From contig NW_008709380.1 in NCBI RefSeq assembly GCF_000327385.1, positions 200,911 to 264,910 on the forward strand: a stretch of DNA of 64,000 nucleotides, read 5' to 3'. How positions within the stretch are numbered: the first letter of the stretch is position 1; every line of letters starts with the position of its first letter. The stretch comes from Lottia gigantea. Lineage: Eukaryota; Mollusca; Gastropoda; Lottiidae. The notes below the pieces were generated by a model. The model ran no database searches. It saw only the letters and a program-made list of their open reading frames with translations, and was not told the origin of the DNA. A program made the position numbers and the translations under genes. Shown here piece by piece: positions 22,788-34,890 of this stretch.

Positions 22788-25700
22788 GTGAGTCTGTAAA
22801 GATGTAAACATTTATAAAAATTTCTCATCAGAAAGGCCGCAAAGGAAAAATGAACACTTGAACGGAAATTCATTTTTGGCAGGGGGGTGGGACGTAAATT
22901 GACAATCCGTAGCCTAGGCCTGAAGCAGTCTGTCAGACCAGTCATTGTTAACTCCTTTCATGCACCTTCAAGGAAGTGGCTTTTTAAATTCCTACATGAA
23001 TAAATTTTTACAAAACATTATATCAATTTCAAAGCTGTGTTGATACTGTTTTACTTCATAGATAATAGTCTATTAGTGACATAAGTTACTGTTGTTACTC
23101 TTGGAAAAGTTAGCTAAGATTTTAAAGGTCATGATTTCAGCCAAATTGGAGACATAATTATATATATATGGTATATGGTTTACATTGTACTAAAAATAAA
23201 CTTGCACACATGTCTACATGGCTTCATTGTCAATAACTGATTATGAAAATGATAAGTTTATGGATTGTGAATGGTAATAAAATATCTTAGATGATTTTGA
23301 TTATATTTTTTTTCCCAGACATTTATTTTACTTATTATGGTCTTTCGTGCCATCACAATTCGATTCACATTAATGTGGTTATTTTTTTGAATGGGTTAAA
23401 TTAATCAAATATATAATTGATGAGTTTTGAGATAACTAACGAAAATAAGTCATTGATTTAGGTTTCTGCAACATCATTTTAGTGTTCTTATAACAATAGC
23501 AGGAGTTATATTTGATTAATGAATTTTCTTTTCATTTATAATGGCTGCTTTTTGTTCTGATTTTTCTGTAGCAAGTTCTTGAGTTGGTCTTCTGGGTTTA
23601 TTTGTTTTTCTGAACTATTTATAAATTTGTATAATTTTAACCTCTATAAAGTCATTTAATATGATATTTCATCTTATCTTTAGATATAAGCTTATCTATT
23701 CTCTCGATTCCATATGTGTACCATACAGTTGTGTTTCTAGATATCATTAGGTGGAGAATTGTCACAGGGGCCAACAGCACGAGGCATTTCAGAACTCAAT
23801 GATGAAATTTGACATGACCAAAACCTGGTCAGCCTTCCTCAAAAAAACACCACCACAGTACCATATGATATGAATTTTAAGAGGTTCTAGGATAAGACTC
23901 TGTATTTGCCAATGAACATTGTCATGCATGTATAAGCTTCTTTTGCTTTTTCATAATGATTTGTTTTACATTATTGGGGATATTAGTTCCAGTGGATATC
24001 GCAATATGGGTATCTATCATGATATTTTATAAGTCAGATTTTTAGTCTCTATCTATGATTTTTTAATGTGTAAAAAAAAATTTTTGTATATATATCTTAG
24101 TCTCAATCTTTGAAAGCATGAAAAAGCTTAAGTACTGGTATTTCAAATATTAATTTACTTGATAAAATTATGCGGATGATCTTAACTGCATGAAAATTGA
24201 TTTTATGTCATTATAATTACCATATAGCACAATATGGTGATATTTACTGTATTTTTGAAACAGATGATATTTCTAACAATATGAATTACTATACTGATCA
24301 CCCAGCCCTATAATGAATATTTGTATAAATCATGTTGATCTGATCTAAAGCATAATCAATATCCATTTAATTTTAAATAAACATGTGTGATAGTGAATAA
24401 ATATTTTTATGTCAATATAAAAACCTCATTGTATACTGTAGCTATTGTCATGAGATTTTTATGCTTTAACACTATTGAATGGTTTCTTATAAAGACAAAT
24501 TATCGTTGAAGGTCAATGAATGTCAGACAAAAAATTGTATTGTGCGTGTTAAGAAGTTTACATTTTTCTTATCAAACTTGAAAAGAAAACTTATGAGTTT
24601 CACAGTCTATTCTTATTCAGCTTTCTAAAAACCTGAGGAAGAAGGAAAATGTATTAATGAGATATTGTTTAAGTGAATACATTATGTATGAAAGGAGAGA
24701 AAAAAATATTCAATGAGAATTTACATTCTTATGAAAAGAATCTTCAGACTTCATTTGTCAGGGAAAATGGTTATCGTTCAATGTGACCAAGGCAAGACAA
24801 TGATAAAGACCAAGGCAAATGATCATTTACTTGGCAAAATCCTCAGAATTCAAGTTATTTATTAATTTTCAAACATGATACACAGAAATTTGAAGGCTCA
24901 CATTTTGACGGTGAGGTGTGAAAACTATTACTGATTGGCTTAGCTTAAAAATTCCCATTTTTGAAGCTACGGTACAAATGGATGGCAAACCTGTCCCTTT
25001 CAGACATTTAAATCTTTTCTCTGTATCTTTTAAGCTGATAAGATTACTGTATGTGAATGAAGCATATGTGAGGAAATGTTCTACATTTAGTAACTGTAGT
25101 ATAGATTGGGAATTTTTTGCTGAGGAAAAGTTATATAAAAATAGGTTTTGAAGACAAAACAAACATCTATTAATGGGCCAATAGGGCCTAATTAGTATGA
25201 ATTATATATTTTCAGAAGATGTCTCTTAAGTACAATTTGTTTCAGGGACAATACTTTATAGGATTGATAACCATAATACATACCATAGTTTTGTTTACAC
25301 TTGATGACATATGTTGTAAATTAAGATTGATATAGATGTCACATACCGTGATACTGTGGAGTCCTTTTTGTTACAAAATAACTATTAATGCAGAAAACCT
25401 GACTTCACGGCTGGTCTCGAAGTTAACTGGTTTCAACAAAACTTTTTAACATGTCAGACGAAATGTATTACAAATCAAGTGATCAATATTCTTCTTGAGA
25501 ATCATAGGCTTGCTGGAAATTATGAAATGAGTGAAAATTATCCCAAATATGTTTTTTCTACTTGGATGTCTTGTATTTACAACAAAACACTGATTAATAT
25601 AAGTGGACTCTAACTGCGATTAGATCTTCTTGTGCTATTATTGTATCTCACATAGTGTCAATATTGGACTAGTCCGTGTTGTCTCAATTTCTAATATTCC

Positions 25701-28700
25701 AGTCAATATTTGCTTATATTCTACAGGAATTACTTGGGGAATTTCTTATCATCCTTTCAAACCTTGAACCAATGTTTATAAATTGTATATTGGTGGGCCA
25801 TTAATGATATTATATCTTCTAGTGATGTCTCTACACAGGTTCCAGTTCCTGTTTTAGTATGGCTTCTACAGAGCAAATAAGTTAATGTGATGATAATTCA
25901 TTTCCCATGACAACTAAAATGAGATTTATTTGAGTTAGTATTTAGTTTATACTTGATATAGTGGTTTAATATGTAAATATTGTACACTGCATGGTGATGC
26001 CCATTTAAATGAAACAATAAGGTGAAATTAGAATTCCATTTCAAGCTCTCATATATCTGGTATAGCTTACAATCTCAAAGGAGTCTTACAAAATAAAAAA
26101 CAAACTGTTGCCATTTATTTCACAGTGCTCAGGATGCAAAATTTGTCAGAAACCGTTTCTGGTTCTGTTTATTACTAACATATTTATGCCAATTTAGGGT
26201 GTAGGATAAAAAAAATTTATAATTCATTGAAAGCTTCGTGGTTTGTGCTGTTACTGTTTTATTACAATATTGTATGTGTGAAACATAGGGGTATGGTAAT
26301 TGTTAATAAACCATGTGATATGTAGCCAAGCTAGTGAAATATGAGGAAGAGTCAAACATTTAGGAAAATTGACAGTTTGTTGATGATGTTAAGCTAATCA
26401 ATGGAAGGAGACGTATTGATTGTCGAGTCCAACTTATTGCCAAGATAAATATCGTAAAAGAGATGCATCAAAGGAAATAGAGAAGTGATGAGTTACTATT
26501 ACTTTTAAAAGCATGTTAAATGAAGGAAAGTGAAAGTTTTCAATAAAGTTGTATTATCTTTTACACTTGACGAAACGAGCTCATGAATATTAATGACATT
26601 CTGTTTCTTTAGTTGGAAAGAAAAAAAAACATGGAAAAAGCAATGAAAATTCAATGTTTCTACCAGACTGATGTTTGAATAAAGTTTGACTTTCATCATC
26701 ACGATCATTATGTAAGTATAGAATCTTTCTTGTTTCTTGTTAAAGAATTGTATTGAAGGCAGTGAAGAATTTTTTAAATGACAGCACATTTATTTGAGAA
26801 ACTTTTTTTTTGTATATCAATTACAATTTTTGGAAATTGTAGCGGGCAGAGGTTAACACCTGACCATGTAAGGCAACATTAAGGTATAGTCAATATATCT
26901 TTTGAAAGGATGCTGAGTTAAAAAACCAGAACAGCACTAGGTGTTCCACTAGAGTTACCATACAAGACTTTATCGAACTATACTGATATTGTACTTGTTA
27001 TACTGGCTTATTGAACATTATAACAATTGAAATTGCAAACCACAATAGAGAATTCTGTCAGTCTTTGAAAGAGAGACTAAGATTAAGAACTATTATGACA
27101 TTAGGTATTCTAGGAGTGTTAAGATGTAATGCTTATCATATGTAACCCAATATGGTACTTTATACTGAGAGCTTATTGGACAATTTGTAATGATCATAAT
27201 TGCAATCCTCAATAGAGAGTCTATTTTATATCTGACTGACCAAATATCTTAATTAGAAGTTTATCTTAAAGTATGTAAACTTCCATGTTAGAAGATAAAG
27301 TTGTGGTTAGTTAGTCTCTTGGCTATCAGGTTTTTAAGTACAGTACAGACTGTCAGAATCTCTCTATTGAAATATTCCTTATTGAATACAGTATCTTGTT
27401 AAAATCCCTTGATAAATAAAAGATATGGAATATTGGTAAATCTATTTGTGGATGTAGACAGAGTGATGGGTTATTATCATTTTATTGCCTATCTTTTGTT
27501 GAATATTGGATTGGATAGTATTTAATATGGAGTATAGTAAGTTAAATCATTATACTCAGACACATTTTACAGATTGGATTTTGTCAGGAAACCTCTTTCT
27601 AATTCTTATTAATTGAAAAGCTTCTCTCAAAGTGAAAAGATGTAACTTTTTTTATGGATTTTTGTCTTCTTCTTTTGTTAGTTATATTTTAGTTCTTTCT
27701 TAATTAGTACTTTAAATAGCCTGATGGAAATAATTCTAAACAGACATTTTAAAGATTTCCTTTTAGTCAGGGCTTGTAACTTACCTTTGACTCAACCTTC
27801 CTGTTATAAAATAGGCAGCTCACAAATCATTTTTAGCTCTCATAGGCAGTTTTTATGCACAGTAATGTTGTTGCAAGGTTGTTAGCCAATTGTAATAGAT
27901 GTTGAAATGGAGATGTAAAATCAAGAATGCTTTTGTTACATTTGTTGGCAGTTGTTTATAAATGGTACTGAGATTCCTTCAAACTGTTTCATTCTGAAAG
28001 TATACATGAGTATAAAGACATTGAATTGTGTAGAAATTATTTTGTTTATTTTGAAGATTACAAGAAGATTATTGTGAGGAGAGGTTAAAGGTTAAAGGAT
28101 GTTAGTGAGATTATCTATTGATTAAAAGATTAGCCTCCTCTGGTTAATACCAGCGTGTCCTATACCGGTAGTCAAAAGATAGGATTGTGCAGGTTTAGGT
28201 CAGATGCATTAACTCAAAAGTTTTAACTTTCTGCAAATTAAGTTCTGATGACATAGAATCTTAATGTCTATTATGCTTATAATTGTTGAATTTATATTAG
28301 AATTAGGGGAAAAGATTGAAGACACTTGAAGGATTGAAATTCAACATTCAAATCTTACCAACAAGAAGCATCATTTATTAAATATATAGGAAATTTGTAA
28401 AATTATCTTGCAAGGTTCCTTTAAGTCTACTAGTCAGTTCCTCGAATCATATTAAAACCCTCAAAAGAATTCAACGTCAAAATACAAGTTGAAAATTAGG
28501 AGTATATAGAACTGAAGAGCAAAAAATCAATTGAACAGAAAAACACAGAAGATTGTAGCTGATGAGGCAGAAAGACTTTATTTAATTCTGCTAGAGATTC
28601 CAAGGTTTGTTACAGAAGAGAAAATCTATATTTCTATATTTCAATGTATTTCAAGATTGAGTAGATTATTTGAGGCATTGTTTTGTTTAAATTTGTTGTT

Positions 28701-31481
28701 GTTTGAATTTTGGAAGAGTTTAAAATAAGATTGGCTTATACCGGTATATGGTATTGTATCGTTTGTTATGAAAGGTTAAAAAAAACCATAATTTGATTCT
28801 GTTTAATTGTTAAGAATTATTCATTGGGTATAGCCTATAGTTGCTTTGCATATTTTTTAAGTGCATTTGTCCATGATAGCCACAAATTTGCAAGCTTTGC
28901 TGCAGTTAAAATCACATGTTAACATTGAAATGATTAGTCATTCAATGAGTTTTTAGTTCTAAACAAAGAAATGAATCTATGCAGATAGTTGAGCAAAGAT
29001 ATTTCCATTCAACCCAGTCCAAATCAATCAGCAGTCTATTTTATTTACAGGTAGAATACAATAGAAACTTAACAGACTAAACTAACCTATAAACAACCAA
29101 TATAAAAAATTGGACAGCATCAAACCAGATGAGCAGAAAAGGTTTTTGCTACACTATACTGTAGTATTGTTTCTAAAAGTTTAGGGATTGTTTTGTCATT
29201 CTGTTGTATACATTAATGTCTATTTAAATACACATCTGGTAATAAAATGTTTGTTTTATGGTAAACAGATGTATTGTTGTTTCAATTTAATTTGAATTTT
29301 TACATTTTTTATGTCACTATTCTTATTATATTTGTTACACACTTCCTATCACTAATTATACAATTCAGTGTTATATATCAGTATTTAGAGCTTTTCTTGT
29401 TTCTGCTGGAACTGATTATTATAACCTTAATGATCATTGATTTTTATAGTTAGATTATTATACATCCCTGATTCTTTATTGACTTACTGTTATATACAGA
29501 GGGTTAAAAGGCAATTATAACTGTATGTATTGTATTCAGAAGGCAATGTTTATTTTCAGATACTATACAGTTACAAGTAAGGCTATGTGAGTGAAAGAGT
29601 AGCTGGCTGCTTAGAGCTTGTTGTTCATTTTTGTTGAAAGTAGATTCTTTGGTGTTCATATATGTTCTCTGAAATACTGTTTCCTTTCATCCTATAATCT
29701 GACTCCATTTGATTTGTTTATAAAAGGTTGTGGTATAAATGTGCTGTGATTTTGAATAGCTTGTGAATATGTGGTGCATTGTTGATCTTAGATATGTCAT
29801 CATGTATGACTATTCTATTTGTTTGATGAGTATTAAATATGTATGGATAATCTGAGAAAGCTCAATGCCAAGTTCCGCCATTGACTTCCTGGTAGAAAGA
29901 ATCAATGGATTAATATTTCTTTTTGTTCATTCTTGTTGAAAATAAATTCTTTTGGTGTTGGATCTATTAAATTAAATACTCTTCTCTTACTTACAATAAG
30001 ATTAATTTAGCTAGGCACATCACTTCTGATGGCTAAGGGAGATAACTTTAAATTACAGAGAAAATCAGATTAGTATAGGTAATTAGATAATGATTGAGAT
30101 AAATTAGATTGTTTCATCTAGATTGAAATGATATGGGTTTCATGGCTTCAAGGAAGATATTTCACAACTAAGAATTTGGTTTGAGATTGAGTTGAAGTTG
30201 ACAATCGCTGCTAGGCATTTTCAGGTTCTTGTTACGGAAACAGAAAAGAAAAAAGCAATGTAGTTACCAGTATCTAGCATTATTGATATTGGCTAATCAA
30301 TAGAAATTACTGGTACTAATTACTTCCGGTTAATATTCAATGTATAAATGTAAAATATTCCATTATTATTGTCCGACCAAAATATTAACAGAATCTTTAT
30401 TTCATTTGAAATATCAACTCATAAATAAAGAACCTTAGATTGCCTGTGGGTTGATGAAAATGTCAACCAAAGAAAGAATAATTTCTTGGGAATATGATTT
30501 CATAAAAGGGAATTTTCTGTTTGAAATGTGTCATTTTCATCAGAAGTTTATGGAAGAGAACAGTGTTTATTTTAAAAGTGAAATCACCAAACCTTATATT
30601 TCTATAAATGCCAAGCCATTCCAAGAATAAAATTTAAAATTTTATTTTGAATATTTGTGAAATGGTTTTATAGTAGATGTTGGTTGTTGTAATATGGAAT
30701 TATATAGCAAGGGGTGAAACTATAAGGCAGTGATGATTGAACTGAGACTAGTGAGAGGTAAAATATGTACAGCAATCATAGCTTTTAACACAAATCAATA
30801 GCATTCTGTCAGACATTTCCCTCTACACTTCATTGAATTCTCACCAAGAAAAACCCTCCTTTTCCAATCAAACTGTCTTTAACTTATCAAGGCAAGAAAA
30901 AAATGTTGGAAGCATTTTCAGTCTTGTCAATTATTGTTATTACAAAACAGGAGTTGTGGAAATCAAATGAATATTATTAATGCTATTTGCATTAATTTCC
31001 AGACCTTTGTGGTACAATAAAAGCCAAGTTTTTTTCTAGTAATTGATTCCATTTCATTGCTGTAAGAAAGATAGAATAGTCATATTTTCTGACAATTTGT
31101 GTTATATATTGGAAAATATATTTTATGGTTATTGGATTCAGGTAAATTTGGATATGATTTTAGACATATGATTGGGATAGCTGCTCACCTGACTGTTGCC
31201 CATGGAACAGTTGCTTACAAAAGAAATCTCATTTGTTTGGTGAGGTAATGTCTGGTGAGCAACTGCCTTACCTCTACTCTTCTGAAATAGATTGATAAGA
31301 TATGCTACCATGTAGATACATGGTTGCTAATGAGAAGGGTGGTTGACATTAGGAAAAGTATTGGATGGCTATGAATATGGTTGCCTAGCCTGGCATAAAT
31401 AGTTGATGATGTTAAAGTAATTGGTTGACTATGATACAAATAGTTGATGTTCAGAATGACTTTTAGTTTTAAGATTAATAG

Positions 31482-31784
31482 TTAAAGGGATTAAGAGGTT
31501 TCCTAAAAAGGTTATGTTTATGGGGGACACTGATATCATCAATTTTTAACATTCACATTTTCAATCTAATGTCTTTGGTTCTTGCAATTCCACTTAACCT
31601 AGTTGTTTTATCATGTCTTCTTGTCAATAGCAGCTTTTGTGAAAGTGATGTCATATAAAACACTTAGTTGTAGTGGAATTGCAGGAACCACAGACATATG
31701 ATTGAAAATTGATATGGTATTTTGATGCTATCAGTGTTCCCAATACACATAGGAAGTTTAGAAGACCTCTTTACAATCCCTTAA
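31482..31784. mobile_element. Near-complete TTAA-flanked foldback MITE
   Basis: The left end reads TTAA-AGGGATTAAGAGG and the right end CCTCTTTACAATCCC-TTAA. The two arms are long inverted copies: 'gacactgatatcatcaa' near the left mirrors 'ttgatgctatcagtgtt' near the right. 'aattccacttaacctagttg' and 'tagtggaattgcaggaacca' flank the centre. It is about 300 bp with no coding capacity. This is the reference copy for the family in this window. Confidence 0.72.
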
Positions 31785-33489
31785 ACAGTTAAAGTTAGTA
31801 CATATATTTTACTATTAATGTTGCAATAGCCCTCCGTTTTGTGACAATGTGTTTTTGATGTTTAAATGCAGTATAGTGGATCAACAGCTTCTTGTCTTTG
31901 TTGACTGGCACATGGTTTGTTTGTCACAAAGAATTGTCACACATTGTGTCTTTCAATTGATGTTACTTATTGGAGGTTGAGCACATGTCTTTTTGATCGG
32001 AAGCAAAGCAAAATAAATGGAATATAACTGTATATTTTTAATATGGAAGGGTGACGAAATATCTTGTTGATAGGAAGCAAAGCAAAAGAATTGTAGTTTA
32101 ACTGTATTATTTCAATATGTTTAATGTATGTAACAAACATGTTTGATCAATGAACATTGTAAAATAGATACACAGTGTAAGTTTTTGTCATATTACAAAA
32201 TGGCTAAATATAATCGATGATGAATGAACCTATTGTTTTATATTGACCTTTATTGGTCATTTATCATGAGCTAGTGTCAACTTTTGTCAGTTTGGATATA
32301 TCTTTGTTAAGAATGGTTCATTAAATTGGTCAATAATCTTGAAAGTTTTTTTTTAAAAAGTACAGGTATTGTGATTCTTTATGCATCATATAGATAGATT
32401 TCAACATATAAGAATAAATCATTTACATGTAAGCTGTCAACATTAAAATCTTCACAAGAAATGTTAAGTTTTTTTATGTGCTTTTTAATCAATTGACAAG
32501 TTATGTACTTTGAAATGTAAGCCTCTACATATATGTACAATGTTATTGTATTAGATGTAGCTGCTATCTTCAGTGCTTTATTTGAAACCAGATTTAAAGG
32601 TTTGATTACCCTAATTACTGATCAGATAGATTAATAAGAATACTAAATTAATGGTTTTGTATTGTTTTAATCTTATTAACACTGAATTTGATAATCTCTA
32701 GTTCCCTAGGTTATTTCAATACAACCTTTAGTTTCTTGATTACTTTTTACCATTCAGTTGAATTAAACCTACCCATATCACTTATTAGAATTAGAATTTG
32801 GTTTTGGGTTCCTTACCTTTCAGATACAAATAAATTTCTCTGCAAGAAAAAGCGACAACAGTGTAAGAATTTTCTTTCTTTTTTTTTCTGTCTACTGATA
32901 AAGTGAGAAACTTGACCGACTTGTTAAAGTTATATTTCTGTACTACAAGTAGAATGTATATTATTTGGTATGGGGGAGGTGCGAGCCGATTCTGGGTTGA
33001 CTCTCGAGAGCACTGGCACAGGCATTAGTTTGGTCTAATGAATGATACTGTCATACATGAAAGAGCATTATGGTATTCCCTTCAGTTTAACATACATAGT
33101 TTTAATTAAAATCTTAAAACCAGTTTTATTATGATGTTAATATTAAAGTTTATAAACTTATTATGTCTTCATTAAAAATTGACTTCAATTTGGAAAGTAA
33201 TTGTGTATAAGTCATGTCATAGAATAGATTTTTTGTAAGATATGTAAATTTTGAAACAGATGTGAATGAAATTTTTAAATAAATAGAAAAGTTAGTCCAT
33301 TTATTGAAGTGTTCGTACGTCCATAATGACTCTTTTAGGGCGTTCAGACGAATAAAGTTAAAGCTGCTTAATTATCAACAGTTCTTCAAGCCTGGTTTAC
33401 AGATATTTGGTGAGCGTTCATATGCATATAAAATTTCAGATAATTTGACATCTCGGAAGTTGAGTAGTTCAGAGGTCACAAGATGCACA

Positions 33490-33825
33490 TTGGGGAGCCG
33501 TGGTGGCTCAGTAAGTTAGACGCTTGCTCGCTTACCTGAAGGTCCAGGGTTCAATCCCGGCATAGGTCGAGATATTACCTTCGGATTTTTCAACCCGGTT
33601 TCCCCCTGTCAGTGCTGCAGGTAAGAGGGGCTGACATGGAAAAAGCGTCTAGTCGTTTGGAATGGACAATAAACCAAGGCCCTGTGTGCAACAGGCTGTG
33701 CATATTATAATATCCCTCGACAGTTGGAAATCGAAAAAGAGCAGGCTAATGCCGCTGTCTTGGCAAAATTTCCCTCATTGCACCCTGCATGGCGTTGCTG
33801 TCTTCATTTCATTTACAAGTACATT
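33490..33825 (+). repeat. tRNA-derived SINE
   Basis: The head reads GGGGAGCCGTGGTGGCTCAG, giving a pol III A box (TGGCTCAGTAAG), and a B box GGTTCAATCCC follows about 45 bp later. This is tRNA-like spacing. The body continues with 'caacccggtttccccctgtc', 'gccctgtgtgcaacaggctg' and a T-rich end 'gctgtcttcatttcattta'. It is not a functional tRNA: the anticodon arm does not fold cleanly and the unit runs on for 250 bp. Confidence 0.75.
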
Positions 33826-34700
33826 ATGACAACAATGATAATATCAGGAATTTGTTTATGCCAGTAGTGTTCAGAATGCCAAACTAAGCTGGTTTAACTA
33901 TTCAAGCCAGGTTTTAAGCCACCTCCTAAGTAAGTTTGAGTTCAGGCAGCTTAAGTCAGTATCAGAGGACCAAGGCCTTGAAGAACATATGTTAGTTCAG
34001 CTGCCTTAACAATAGTCATCTGAACACACTTTTATTACTGTTTTGCTGACAAAATAATTTAGCAGCTGTGTGGTTTTAAACTAGCTTCTATAACATGTTC
34101 TCAATGAAAATTGTTATTTAGTCAATGAGACAACTGATCAAATTGAAATTGTCTATCAGCTTCATTTTTTAAAAAAACTTCTATTAGTGCTCAACAATAT
34201 GTGTCGTTGGAAAATGAATTTTGTTTTTCCATTAATTTTGAAATATTTTGATTTTGAAAAAATTTAAACCATTAGCTTGATATTCAACTTTTTAAGAAAA
34301 AAAATATATATTTAAGGCATATGCCCTGTAAACTGGAGCACCTTGCCACTTGAATGTAATTTAATGTATAAAATGAATATGTAATAGGTCACTTGGTAGT
34401 CAAGTTAAAGTATGGTATATATAGTGGATTAATGATAGAATATCATGTAACACGATATATATATATAAATTATGTTTGAATTATGATGTTCATTACTTTC
34501 CATTTATCATTTTCATATGATTTTTGAATTATCATATATCATTAGTTTTTGTGTTAAATTATTGTATTTGGTTTATTATATCAGATTTTGATTTTATCGT
34601 TATTGATTCTTGAATTGAGATTTTTAATTAGGTATATCTATTATCCATTTGGTAATCATACTTTAATTATTGCCAATTGCCTTTATATGAAATTTTTCGT

Positions 34701-34852
34701 ATTTCAGATGAATATGAATTTATTATGATACCAGCCTTTTAATATTCAATTTCATTGCATGAGGTTAGATTTCAATTAATTATCCAGATCAGTATTTACT
34801 AATTGCTAACATATTTTATATAGAGTTATTTGTATTTCAGATGAATATGAAT
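34701..34852 (+). repeat. Duplicated splice-acceptor sequence before MGAT1 start
   Basis: The 21-bp block 'gtatttcagatgaatatgaa' plus t occurs at about 34701 and again at about 34832, 131 bp apart. Each has a CAG acceptor. The second probably starts the exon (34841) that holds the MGAT1 start codon; the first offers an alternative acceptor. Confidence 0.5.
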
Positions 34853-34890
34853 AGTAATATAAACATGACGTGATTATTAATTGATGAAGA

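Larger units (their letters stand above)
22788..34840 (+). other. MGAT1: Long MGAT1 intron 1 (about 12 kb)
   Basis: AT-rich, without any splice-flanked coding segment that I can recognise. It holds a MITE at 31482-31784, a tRNA-derived SINE at 33490-33825 and a copy of the AAGGGAGATAACT motif at about 30034. The longest open frame (24918-25151) has no family resemblance and is open on both strands, so it is left out. Confidence 0.5.

Noticed and set aside
24869-25162. Open frames on both strands in the long MGAT1 intron
   Set aside because: They overlap each other on opposite strands, have no recognisable motif and no consistent splice flanks.
27000-27240. Weak repeat of a roughly 90-bp segment ('cttattg..aca..tt..aattgcaa' blocks)
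   Set aside because: The similarity is low and within what AT-rich sequence gives by chance.
33490-33565. Functional tRNA gene
   Set aside because: A and B boxes are present, but the acceptor and anticodon stems do not pair properly and the unit continues into a SINE body.
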